A stretch of 64,000 nt of DNA from Thalassospira lucentensis (lineage in GTDB: Bacteria > Pseudomonadota > Alphaproteobacteria > Rhodospirillales > Thalassospiraceae): NCBI RefSeq assembly GCF_032921865.1, contig NZ_CP136684.1, positions 2,267,001 through 2,331,000 on the forward strand, read 5' to 3'. A program made the position numbers and the translations under genes. Below are positions 26,736 through 34,038 of the stretch, in pieces. The notes under the pieces are model-generated. The model was not told the origin of the DNA. It saw nothing but the letters and a program-made list of their open reading frames with translations, and did not search any database. Every line of letters starts with the position of its first letter. Position 1 is the stretch's first letter.

Positions 26736-26774
26736 GTCAATGTTATTTTGTCATGATACAAAACTAACATTGAC
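26736..26774. promoter_or_regulatory. Nested palindrome between enuR and uehA (probable EnuR operator)
   Basis: The outer arms GTCAATGTTA (26736-26745) and TAACATTGAC (26765-26774) pair perfectly. Inside them is TTTTGTCATGATACAAAA (26746-26763), the second copy of the dyad seen in front of uehB. The 39-base element sits in the 238-base divergent control region, 115 bases before the uehA start and 86 before the enuR start, so one site could control both genes. Confidence 0.78.
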
Positions 26775-26888
26775 CTGATGCAGGAACATTTCAACACTTT
26801 GCGCGTTCATGACATTGATGTGCCAACTAATCGCCGCCGGTCCAGGGTTCAATCCCGGTCGTCGCGGCATAATAAGGGAGACTTCGAT

Positions 26889-27908
26889 ATGAGTTTGAAC
26901 AAGCTCTTCAAGGCGACCCTGTCTGCCGCCGCAATCTTTGCGGTTGCCGGGACAGCCGCCCATGCCGAAGAATGGAAATTTGCGCACGAGGAAAGCCCGG
27001 GCGATGTGCAGGATCTGTATGCACAGGAATTCAAACGCCTGGTTGAGGAAAAAACCGATGGTGAGGTCGAAGTCACGATCTACACCTATGGCCAGTTGGG
27101 TACCGAAAACGACATTACCGAGCTGACTGCGGCGGGGGCTGTCCAGTTCTCGAACGCGTCGCCGGGCCACCTTGGCACCTTTGTTCCGGAAATCCAGGTT
27201 TTCGGTGTTCCCTATCTGCTGTCGCAGGATAACGAGGTGAACAAGGAAGTCCTGTCGAGCAGCCCGACGATCTATGATGGTCTGGCGAAGGATTTCGAGT
27301 CCAAGGGGCTTAAGCTTTACACCATGTATCCGGAAGGCGAGATGGTCTGGACCACCAAGAAAAAGGTGACCCAGCCGTCCGAATTTGACGGGGTTAAATT
27401 CCGTGTCATGACATCGCCGATCCTGATCGAAAGCTATGAATCTTTCGGTGCCGATCCGGTGGCATTGCCGTGGGGTGAAGTTTATTCCGGCCTTCAGACC
27501 AGCGTGATCGATGCACAGGTCAACCCGATCTTCTTCATCGAAAGTGCCAAATTCTATGAAGTGACCGACTATCTGATCTATGCCGGTCAGCAGCAATACA
27601 CCACCACCGTGGTGTCGAACGCGGCCTTCTATGAAGGTCTGTCGGACGAGCGCAAAGAGATGCTCAAGGAAGTCAAATCCGAACTGGACGACTTCATCTA
27701 TGAAGCCCAGGAAAAGGCAAATGCCGAGGCACTTGATCGCATCAAGGAAGCCAAGCCGGGCATCGAAGTCATCAAGCTGAACGAAGAACAGCGCGCTGCC
27801 TTCAAAGAGGCATCGGCCGGTATCGGCGACAGCCTTGTCAGCGAAGTTGGTGGTGACACCGAAGAAGTGCTGAATGCGCTCCGCAAGGAATTTGGCACCG
27901 AGATGTAA
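26889..27908 (+). CDS. uehA: Ectoine/hydroxyectoine-binding TRAP protein (UehA/TeaA)
   Basis: A 339-residue DctP protein with a Sec signal peptide (cut after AAHA). It resembles TeaA closely: EEWKFAHEESPGDVQD at the mature start, KLYTMYPEGEMVWTTKK, LPWGEVYSGLQTSVIDAQVNPIFFIES. The Glu near the mature N-terminus, the Trp of LPWGEV and the Asn of NPIF match the ligand-binding residues known in TeaA; a second Trp of TeaA is Phe here (NPIFF). ATG 26889 has agggag upstream. It is transcribed alone, away from its permease genes, which allows it to be made in excess. Confidence 0.93.
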   Translation: MSLNKLFKATLSAAAIFAVAGTAAHAEEWKFAHEESPGDVQDLYAQEFKRLVEEKTDGEVEVTIYTYGQLGTENDITELTAAGAVQFSNASPGHLGTFVPEIQVFGVPYLLSQDNEVNKEVLSSSPTIYDGLAKDFESKGLKLYTMYPEGEMVWTTKKKVTQPSEFDGVKFRVMTSPILIESYESFGADPVALPWGEVYSGLQTSVIDAQVNPIFFIESAKFYEVTDYLIYAGQQQYTTTVVSNAAFYEGLSDERKEMLKEVKSELDDFIYEAQEKANAEALDRIKEAKPGIEVIKLNEEQRAAFKEASAGIGDSLVSEVGGDTEEVLNALRKEFGTEM

Positions 27909-27946
27909 TCGTCTCTGACGCCATTCCCCTTCGCGGGATGATATCT

Positions 27947-27983
27947 GAAACCCCTGCAATGTTGGCCGCAGGGGTTTCTTTTT
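27947..27983 (+). terminator. Rho-independent terminator of uehA
   Basis: GAAACCCCTGC at 27947-27957 pairs with GCAGGGGTTTC at 27968-27978, 11 bp with a 10-base loop, followed by TTTTT. Confidence 0.92.
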
Positions 27984-28007
27984 GTCTGCTTTTGGCGGGG
28001 GTGCCGG

Positions 28008-28388
28008 TTACAGGCCGCTGTTGATCCGAAGCGGACGCTGGAATGTGATGGCGGCAAATAGCGCACCCGCCGCCAGTGTGAGAAGCGATCCGATGATGGC
28101 GATGGCTTCGGTGCCGCCCTGATGGGCGATGGCAATACCGATGCCCATAATGACCGATCCGACGATTGCGCAGCCAACCTGAATGCTTGCGACCCTAGAG
28201 CGTGTCAGTCCGATCAGCCGGTAATAGGTGCCATACAGCGCCAGACCGACCCAGCCCAGAAGATTGAGATGGGCATGCGCCGCAAGATTGCTGTGATCGC
28301 CGCTTCCGGCCATCTGCATGCCCCAAACCATACCTGCAAGCCCCAGACAGGCGGAAACTGTCCAGCAAATGCGTGGCAAATTATTCAT
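28008..28388 (-). CDS. Small four-helix membrane protein with HAHLNLLGW motif
   Basis: A 126-residue protein with about four helices. The stretch AAHAHLNLLGWVGLALYGTYYRL (about 36-58) places two His next to a helix, like heme-binding segments of NorB/CcoN/NnrS-related membrane proteins, so a heme link is possible but unproven. It is divergently paired with the TetR regulator at 28641; a perfect 21-base palindrome lies 42 bases before its start and probably controls it. It is not part of the ectoine pathway as known. Confidence 0.7.
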   Translation of the reverse strand: MNNLPRICWTVSACLGLAGMVWGMQMAGSGDHSNLAAHAHLNLLGWVGLALYGTYYRLIGLTRSRVASIQVGCAIVGSVIMGIGIAIAHQGGTEAIAIIGSLLTLAAGALFAAITFQRPLRINSGL

Positions 28389-28429
28389 CGCGGTTTCCCC
28401 GACATATGTTAAGAATGATCCCTCAAAAC

Positions 28430-28450
28430 GAAACTGTACGGTACAGTTTC
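28430..28450. promoter_or_regulatory. Perfect palindrome, probable TetR operator
   Basis: GAAACTGTAC (28430-28439), one G, then GTACAGTTTC (28441-28450). A related half-site GAAACCGTACAGTT occurs at 28518-28531, closer to the TetR gene. Two sites between divergent genes fit autoregulation by a TetR protein. A TTGACA hexamer at 28455-28460 could be a -35 box. Confidence 0.7.
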
Positions 28451-28640
28451 AATTTTGACAAATGAAAAATGTGGTCTGATCGTGTCCAGGGATTTACAAA
28501 GCGGATAGCTGTGAAACGAAACCGTACAGTTCTGTTTGGCGGTTCGACGAGCTTGGGGAATTTCCGATCCGGAATGAGCCCGACCGTTTGATGCCTCTTT
28601 TTATGTCTGTGACGAAACCAGCAACAAGGAACCCGGCTAT

Positions 28641-29252
28641 ATGTCTGCCGAAAGCCTGACCCCAAAACAGCAGGAACGCCGCACCCGGATCCTTGAGGCA
28701 GCTGCAACCGAACTGCTTGATATGCGTGATGACAGCACGGCGGTGGATCGGATAGCCACGCGTGCCGGAACGTCAAAGGCGACCATCTATCGGTATTTCG
28801 GGGACAAGATCGGGCTGGAACGCGCCATGGTCGCGTGGCTGTGTGAACGTGCCCGCGATCCTCTGGAAGGGGTCACCGTCTGGCCATACAATCCGCGCGC
28901 GACCCTGATCGCCATAGCCACGGCCTTTGCGGATGGCATTTTACGTGCCCCGGTGATGGATCTGCATCGCTATGTTGTTGCGCGCACCCCGACCCACCCG
29001 GAACTGGGTGAAATCTTCTGGAATGCCGGGCCGGAGGCAACCTATGAAAAAGCGGCCAGGCTGATGACGCAAACCCATTTGCCGTCAAACCTGCGCGCGA
29101 TTGCCCCGCGACAGTTTGCCGAACTGTTCATCAACATGCTGACCGGCAGCATCCAGCTTGGCTATTTCTGCAAAGGCCCGGTTGTGCTTGAACAGGATGA
29201 CATGGCCAAACGGATCGAGGACGCGGTAAACGCGGTTGGCTTTCCGCCGTGA
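28641..29252 (+). CDS. TetR/AcrR family regulator
   Basis: A 203-residue protein with the TetR DNA-binding domain at about 10-56 (TRILEAAATELLDMRDDSTAVDRIATRAGTSKATIYRYFGDKIGLERAMV). A C-terminal ligand domain of the TetR_C group follows, with APRQFAELFINMLTGSIQLGYF. aagga lies before ATG 28641. It diverges from the His-motif membrane protein at 28008, with two palindromic half-site clusters between them, so that gene is the likely target. The inducer is unknown. Confidence 0.88.
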   Translation: MSAESLTPKQQERRTRILEAAATELLDMRDDSTAVDRIATRAGTSKATIYRYFGDKIGLERAMVAWLCERARDPLEGVTVWPYNPRATLIAIATAFADGILRAPVMDLHRYVVARTPTHPELGEIFWNAGPEATYEKAARLMTQTHLPSNLRAIAPRQFAELFINMLTGSIQLGYFCKGPVVLEQDDMAKRIEDAVNAVGFPP

Positions 29253-29341
29253 TTTAAAGCGGGCCAGACAGACTTGCGGGCCGCTGTGTATAAAAAGCTG
29301 TGTATAAAAAACAGAGGCTGGCATGGGACTATGTCTCATAT

Positions 29342-29707
29342 TCAGCGTCGTTTATCGTAGGCGAGCCGGCTTTCCTCGATTAGTTTCCGGTTGGTTTTCG
29401 CCCACTCCGCGAGTTGTCGCACGGTTTCTGACAAGGACAGTCCAAGCGCCGTTAGCTTGTATTCCACCTGCGGCGGCGTACTGTGGTGAACTGTCCGTTC
29501 GACCATCCCATCACGTTCCAAGGCCTTAAGCGTTCTCGTCAGCATCTGCTGCGAGATACCTCGAACCTGCCGTTTAATGGCGTTGAAACGCAGCGAACCC
29601 AGCCGAAGTGCAACGACCACTTGAATCGTCCACTTGTCGCCAACACGGTTGAGGACTTCACTTACGCCTCTGCAATCAGCTTCCGCGTGGGACACAGTCA
29701 CATCCAT
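29342..29707 (-). CDS. HxlR family regulator (beside the GST)
   Basis: A 121-residue winged-helix protein with DKWTIQVVVALRLGSLRFNAIKRQVRGISQQMLTRTLKALERDGMVERT and VEYKLTALGLSLSETVRQLAEW, the usual HxlR length. An N-terminal Cys (HAEADCRGV) is in the position used as a redox/electrophile sensor in related regulators. ATG 29707 with gggag upstream is preferred to TTG 29722. It is divergent from a glutathione transferase, which suggests control of an electrophile or thiol response. Its codon choice looks less GC-biased than that of its neighbours, hinting at acquisition. Confidence 0.88.
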   Translation of the reverse strand: MDVTVSHAEADCRGVSEVLNRVGDKWTIQVVVALRLGSLRFNAIKRQVRGISQQMLTRTLKALERDGMVERTVHHSTPPQVEYKLTALGLSLSETVRQLAEWAKTNRKLIEESRLAYDKRR

Positions 29708-29786
29708 CTGACCAACTCCCAAAGATATGCTTTTGACGGGTATTTTTAAGCCTCATAAATAGATGTGGTCAATAAAGTAGACTTAA

Positions 29787-29802
29787 AATTTCGATAGAAA
29801 TT
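29787..29802. promoter_or_regulatory. Short palindrome between HxlR regulator and GST
   Basis: AATTTC (29787-29792), GATA, GAAATT (29797-29802) sits in the 124-base divergent control region; an outer TAGAC/GTCTA pair flanks it at 29778-29782 and 29809-29813. It is a candidate HxlR operator. Confidence 0.45.
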
Positions 29803-29831
29803 CGTGAGGTCTACGCAACACGGAGACCACC

Positions 29832-30416
29832 ATGATCCTCTTTTACTATCCGGGCGCTTGCAGCTTGGCTAATCACATCGCCCTCATCGAGACCGGACTT
29901 CCCTACGAACTGGTCAGTATCAATCATGAGAAGAAGACCGCCGACGGCCGTGACTTCCTCGCGATAAATCCAAAGGGTTATATTCCGGCTCTTGAACTGG
30001 AAGACGGTACTGTCCTTACGGAGAATCCAGTTATTCTGAACTATATTGCCGAGAAGAGTGGCAAGCTTCTTTCAAAAAAGGAGGGCATTCGATGGCAGGT
30101 GCTCGAGGTTCTCGCCTTCATGGCATCCGAAATACATGGGAGTTATCAGCCGTTTTTCAGAAACTTCTCGGAACCAGAGAAAGAGCGCGCACGCGAAAAG
30201 CTGAAAAAGGCTTTTTCCATTCTATCCGACCAGATAGGAGGCAAGATGTTTTTGGTGGGCGACGAGATCACGATCGCCGACTGCTATCTGTTTTGGGTGC
30301 TTATGGTCGCGCCCAGAAGTGGCGTCGAGTTGCCGACACCACTGCGGAACTATTTTGATCACATGAAGATACGACCTGCCGTAGCTCAAGCGCTTTCCGA
30401 GGAACACTTGGATTGA
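29832..30416 (+). CDS. Glutathione S-transferase
   Basis: A 194-residue GST with an N-terminal thioredoxin-like domain. It has FYYPGACSLANHIALIETGLPY with Cys10, as in beta-class enzymes, NPKGYIPALELEDGTVLTENPVILNYIAE for glutathione contacts, and an all-helical C-terminal domain with the IADCYLFWVL capping segment. It would conjugate or reduce electrophiles or peroxides. It diverges from an HxlR regulator. Base use is more AT-rich than that of the ectoine genes around it, consistent with insertion of the regulator/GST pair. Confidence 0.9.
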   Translation: MILFYYPGACSLANHIALIETGLPYELVSINHEKKTADGRDFLAINPKGYIPALELEDGTVLTENPVILNYIAEKSGKLLSKKEGIRWQVLEVLAFMASEIHGSYQPFFRNFSEPEKERAREKLKKAFSILSDQIGGKMFLVGDEITIADCYLFWVLMVAPRSGVELPTPLRNYFDHMKIRPAVAQALSEEHLD

Positions 30417-30570
30417 CTGACCTTTTCATTGAACCTGTTGGATATTTACTTTGATAAAGTCAGTGGATGTTGGCGTCTCGTGGCGAAATGGTTTCCAGTC
30501 CCCTGTTGAGTAATCTCTGGGCGTAATTATGGTCGGGCGGGGCTTTGGAGAATAGCGCCGCCTAATATAG

Positions 30571-30604
30571 ACACAGGGGCCGGTCATGGGCCCGGCCCCT
30601 GTGT
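30571..30604 (-). terminator. Strong hairpin downstream of doeD
   Basis: ACACAGGGGCCGG at 30571-30583 pairs perfectly with CCGGCCCCTGTGT at 30592-30604, 13 bp with an 8-base loop. It lies 56 bases past the doeD stop on the minus strand. There is no strong T tract on either side; it probably ends the doeCD message and may protect it. Confidence 0.65.
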
Positions 30605-30659
30605 GCACCGCGTCGGGAAGAAGGTATGACGCGGTGGAGATCAGAATAGCGCGCGAGAT

Positions 30660-32060
30660 TTAATTGCCAGCGGCAACTTCGTCGGCAACGGCATCGACGG
30701 CCTGTTTGGCGATGTCGATGACCTTGTCGATTTCGGACTTGGTGATGCAAAGCGGCGGGGCAAAGCCCAGGATATCACCATGCGGCATCGCACGTGCGAT
30801 CATGCCGCGTTCAAGGCAGGCGGCCGAAACGCGCGGGCCGATTTTCGCATTCGGATCGAACCGTTCCTTTTTGGTTTTATCAGCGACAAATTCCAGTGCC
30901 GCCATCAGACCAACACCGCGCGCTTCGCCAACCAGCGGATGCTCGTTAAAGGTTTCGCGCAAGCGTTTCTGGAAATAGCCACCGGTATCAGCCGCATTGC
31001 CGGTCAGGTTTTCACCATCGACAATATCAAGGTTGGCATTGGCGGCAGCGGCACAGACCGGATGCGCGGAATAGGTCCAGCCATGACCAATCGGCCCCAT
31101 TTTATCGGACCCCTGTTCCAGAACTTTCCAGACGCGTTCGCCGATGATCACACCCGACAGCGGCAGGTAGCCCGAGGACACACCTTTGGCAATCGTGATC
31201 AGGTCGGGTTTGATGTCGTAATGGTGCGAACCGAAATAGGACCCGGTGCGGCCGAATGCGGTGACGACCTCGTCGGCAACCAGAAGCACATCATATTTGT
31301 TCAGAACCTTCTGGATCGCGGCCCAGTATCCTTCGGGCGGGGTGATGATGCCGCCCGTACCCATGACCGGTTCGCCGATAAAGGCAGCAACAGTTTCCGG
31401 GCCTTCGCGCAGGATCAGTTTTTCGAGATCATCGGCACAGCGTTTGGCAAATTCGGCCTCAGTCTCGCCCGCGTCGGCATTCCAGTAATGGTGCGGGCAG
31501 GTGGTGTGCAGGATCGGCGCGCGTGGCAGATCGAACGCGTTGTGGAAGGCGGCAAGGCCGGTCAGGCTGCCGGTCATGATGCCGGAACCGTGATAGCCAC
31601 GCCAGCGCGAGATGATTTTCTTTTTCTGCGGCAGGCCGCGGATATTGTTGTAGTACCAGATCAGCTTGATGTTGGTTTCGTTCGCATCCGAACCCGACAT
31701 GCCGTAATAGACGCGCTGCATGCCTTCTGGTGCCGATTTGACGATACGATCCGACAGGCGGATGACCGGCTCGTTCCCGTGTCCGACATAGGTGTGGTAA
31801 TAGGCCAGTTCCTTGGCCTGCGCATAGATCGCATCAGCGATTTCGGTACGGCCATAGCCAACATTCACACAGTAAAGACCGGCAAAGGCATCAAGCGATT
31901 CCTTGCCTTCGGTGTCATGAATGTAAATTCCCTTGCCGCCATTGATGATGCGGTTTGGGGTTTCACCCGCCGCGTGCTGGCGCATATGGGTCGAGGGATG
32001 CATGAAATGGGCGCGATCCATTTCCTGCAGATCGGCGGTGGTGTTTTTGATGACATTCAT
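30660..32060 (-). CDS. doeD: Class III aminotransferase, probable DoeD (diaminobutyrate transaminase)
   Basis: A 466-residue PLP enzyme of aminotransferase class III. It has GMSGSDANETNIKLIWYYN, GRWRGYHG-like RWRGYHGSGIMTGSLTG, LLVADEVVTAFGRTGSYFGS (PLP Asp) and ITIAKGVSSGYLPLSGV (Schiff-base Lys). In ectoine breakdown DoeD converts 2,4-diaminobutyrate to aspartate semialdehyde. It sits 39 bases behind a DoeC-like dehydrogenase and within 3 kb of the rest of the pathway. A putrescine or GABA transaminase (SpuC-like) is the alternative, since these are close relatives. Confidence 0.82.
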   Translation of the reverse strand: MNVIKNTTADLQEMDRAHFMHPSTHMRQHAAGETPNRIINGGKGIYIHDTEGKESLDAFAGLYCVNVGYGRTEIADAIYAQAKELAYYHTYVGHGNEPVIRLSDRIVKSAPEGMQRVYYGMSGSDANETNIKLIWYYNNIRGLPQKKKIISRWRGYHGSGIMTGSLTGLAAFHNAFDLPRAPILHTTCPHHYWNADAGETEAEFAKRCADDLEKLILREGPETVAAFIGEPVMGTGGIITPPEGYWAAIQKVLNKYDVLLVADEVVTAFGRTGSYFGSHHYDIKPDLITIAKGVSSGYLPLSGVIIGERVWKVLEQGSDKMGPIGHGWTYSAHPVCAAAANANLDIVDGENLTGNAADTGGYFQKRLRETFNEHPLVGEARGVGLMAALEFVADKTKKERFDPNAKIGPRVSAACLERGMIARAMPHGDILGFAPPLCITKSEIDKVIDIAKQAVDAVADEVAAGN

Positions 32061-32099
32061 TGTGCTTCTCCCATGTGAATGCGGTGGCCGCTGCGCGCG

Positions 32100-33587
32100 T
32101 TACGGTTTGAACGCGGCGCAGACATATTTAAGCTCGGTGAATTCTTCGAGGCCGTGGCGCGACCCTTCGCGGCCAAGGCCGGACTGCTTGACCCCGCCAA
32201 ACGGGACCGGGGCGCCGGTAATCTTCACGCAATTCAGCGCGACCATGCCGTATTCAAGTGCGTTCGAAACACGCGCTGCGCGATCATGGTCGCTGGTATA
32301 GACGTAAGCTGCAAGGCCATATTCGCTGTCATTGGCGCGGCTGATCACTTCTTCTTCGGTATCGAACGGGATCACCGGTGCAACCGGACCAAAAGTTTCC
32401 TGATGATAGATGTTCATATCCTCGGTCACATCGGCCAGAAGGGTTGGGGCATAGAAAAGCCCGCCCATTTTCTTGCCACCTGTCAGAACACGGGCACCCT
32501 TGGCGCGGGCATCTGCAACATGCTCATCACATTTGGCAACCGCACGATCATGCATCAGCGGACCGATTTCGGTGGTTTCATCCAGTCCGTTGCCAACGCG
32601 GAGTTCACCAATCGCCTTGGCATATTGATCAAGAAAAGCGTCATAGATTTCGCGATGGACAAAGATGCGGTTCGCTGCAAGGCAATCCTGCCCGCTGGTG
32701 GCGAATTTGGCACCGACGGCATGTTTGACGGCTTCGTCCAGATCGACATCGGGGAACAGGATAAAGGGTGCATGCCCGCCCAGTTCCATCGACATCTTTT
32801 TGACCGTCTGTGCGCCTTGCGATAGCAGCAACCGGCCCACTTCGGTCGAACCGGTAAAGGACAGGGCGCGAACAACCGGATTGCCGCAAAGCTCGCCGAC
32901 CACCGGATTGGGATCACCGGTCACGACGTTAAACACACCGGCCGGAATACCGGCCCGTTCGGCCAGTTCCGCAAGGGCGGTGGCCGAAAACGGCGTTTCG
33001 GTGGCCGGACGAACGATCATGGTGCAACCCGCAGCCAGTGCCGCGGCGGCCTTGCGCGTGATCATCGCACAGGGGAAGTTCCATGGTGTTACCGCAGCGG
33101 TGACGCCAACCGGTTCGCGTTTGACGGTCATATTACGACCGGGGAGATGAGACGAAATGTTTTCGACATTCACCCGTTTGGCTTCTTCGGCGAAGAATTC
33201 GATGAAGCTTGCGGCGTAATCAATCTCGCCACGCGATTCTGAAATCGGTTTGCCCTGTTCAAGCGTCATTAGAAGAGCCAGGTCTTCCTTGTTTTCGATC
33301 AGAAGGTCAAACCAGCGGCGCAGACGTGCGGAACGATCCTGCGGCAGAAGAGCCGCCCATGCCGGAAAGGCCGCATGGGCCGCGGCAATCGCGTTACGGG
33401 TTTCGGCAATGCCCATATTGGGCACGGTTCCAAGAAACGCACCGTCAAACGGATTGGTGACTTCGATAACCTGGCGATTGTCGGCCGAGCACCAGCGCCC
33501 GTCGATATAAGCATGTTCGCGCAGAAGCCGAAGATCGGACAGCTGGCTTAACGACACGCAGCGCTGTTCTTTGAGTTGTGCCGTCAT
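32100..33587 (-). CDS. doeC: Aldehyde dehydrogenase, probable DoeC (aspartate-semialdehyde dehydrogenase of ectoine degradation)
   Basis: A 495-residue NAD(P)-dependent aldehyde dehydrogenase of the succinate-semialdehyde (GabD) group. It shows TPWNFPCAMITRKAAAALAAGCTMIVRPA, GFTGSTEVG-like SFTGSTEVGRLL, ELGGHAPFI (Glu) and SGQDCLAANRIFV (catalytic Cys). DoeC oxidises aspartate semialdehyde to aspartate, the exit of the pathway. A perfect aaggaggt site precedes ATG 33587. It is the first gene of the doeCD unit. A true succinate-semialdehyde dehydrogenase remains possible. Confidence 0.84.
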   Translation of the reverse strand: MTAQLKEQRCVSLSQLSDLRLLREHAYIDGRWCSADNRQVIEVTNPFDGAFLGTVPNMGIAETRNAIAAAHAAFPAWAALLPQDRSARLRRWFDLLIENKEDLALLMTLEQGKPISESRGEIDYAASFIEFFAEEAKRVNVENISSHLPGRNMTVKREPVGVTAAVTPWNFPCAMITRKAAAALAAGCTMIVRPATETPFSATALAELAERAGIPAGVFNVVTGDPNPVVGELCGNPVVRALSFTGSTEVGRLLLSQGAQTVKKMSMELGGHAPFILFPDVDLDEAVKHAVGAKFATSGQDCLAANRIFVHREIYDAFLDQYAKAIGELRVGNGLDETTEIGPLMHDRAVAKCDEHVADARAKGARVLTGGKKMGGLFYAPTLLADVTEDMNIYHQETFGPVAPVIPFDTEEEVISRANDSEYGLAAYVYTSDHDRAARVSNALEYGMVALNCVKITGAPVPFGGVKQSGLGREGSRHGLEEFTELKYVCAAFKP

Positions 33588-33763
33588 GAAAACCTCCTTG
33601 AAACAAGGCTGCGCATAAGGCGTCAGCCTGTTTGTTGAACTGCCAGCAGGCTATCAACAAGCTGGCAGAGGAGGTTTCCGAACTCGATGCGATTTGATGC
33701 GCTTTTTTTGGCAAGCCGCGGTCGAAAGCAGATGTTTTTTCTGCTGGCCAACCGTGAGGATAT

Positions 33764-34012
33764 TCAATCTTCGGCGTTATCTTTGAGAAAAGCCCGCATT
33801 TCGCGGCGTTCGCGCCTTTTCTGGATGACGGTGCGGACGATGATCACGGCGAAGAACAGGACAACGATGCTGGTTGACATCGGAAAGGCGACCGGGATGC
33901 CGATGATGAAGACAATTGCCCCCAGAAGGCCGCCACCGATCATTGCCGCCATTCCGCCAAGCAAAGCGATGGCGAAAACGGCGGCGATAATGATGGAGGC
34001 AATCTTGTTCAT
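33764..34012 (-). CDS. Small membrane protein, 82 residues
   Basis: Two hydrophobic segments (about 5-25 and 28-62, Gly-rich and Ile/Val-rich) are followed by a basic, charged tail (RTVIQKRRERREMRAFLKDN). The gene starts 27 bases after the large ABC/cyclic-nucleotide-binding gene, on the same strand, and is probably co-transcribed. No family is recognised. A role as a partner of the ABC protein is only suggested by position. Confidence 0.6.
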   Translation of the reverse strand: MNKIASIIIAAVFAIALLGGMAAMIGGGLLGAIVFIIGIPVAFPMSTSIVVLFFAVIIVRTVIQKRRERREMRAFLKDNAED

Positions 34013-34038
34013 GACGGATCAGACAGGGCGAAAATCAA

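Noticed and set aside
30780-32825. Plus-strand frames of 432 and 248 codons opposite doeD and doeC
   Set aside because: They are antisense to intact aminotransferase and dehydrogenase genes with complete catalytic motifs.
30660-33587. doeCD as a putrescine/GABA operon
   Set aside because: Not excluded by sequence, since the enzyme families are close, but nearness to the complete ectoine gene set makes the ectoine role more likely.
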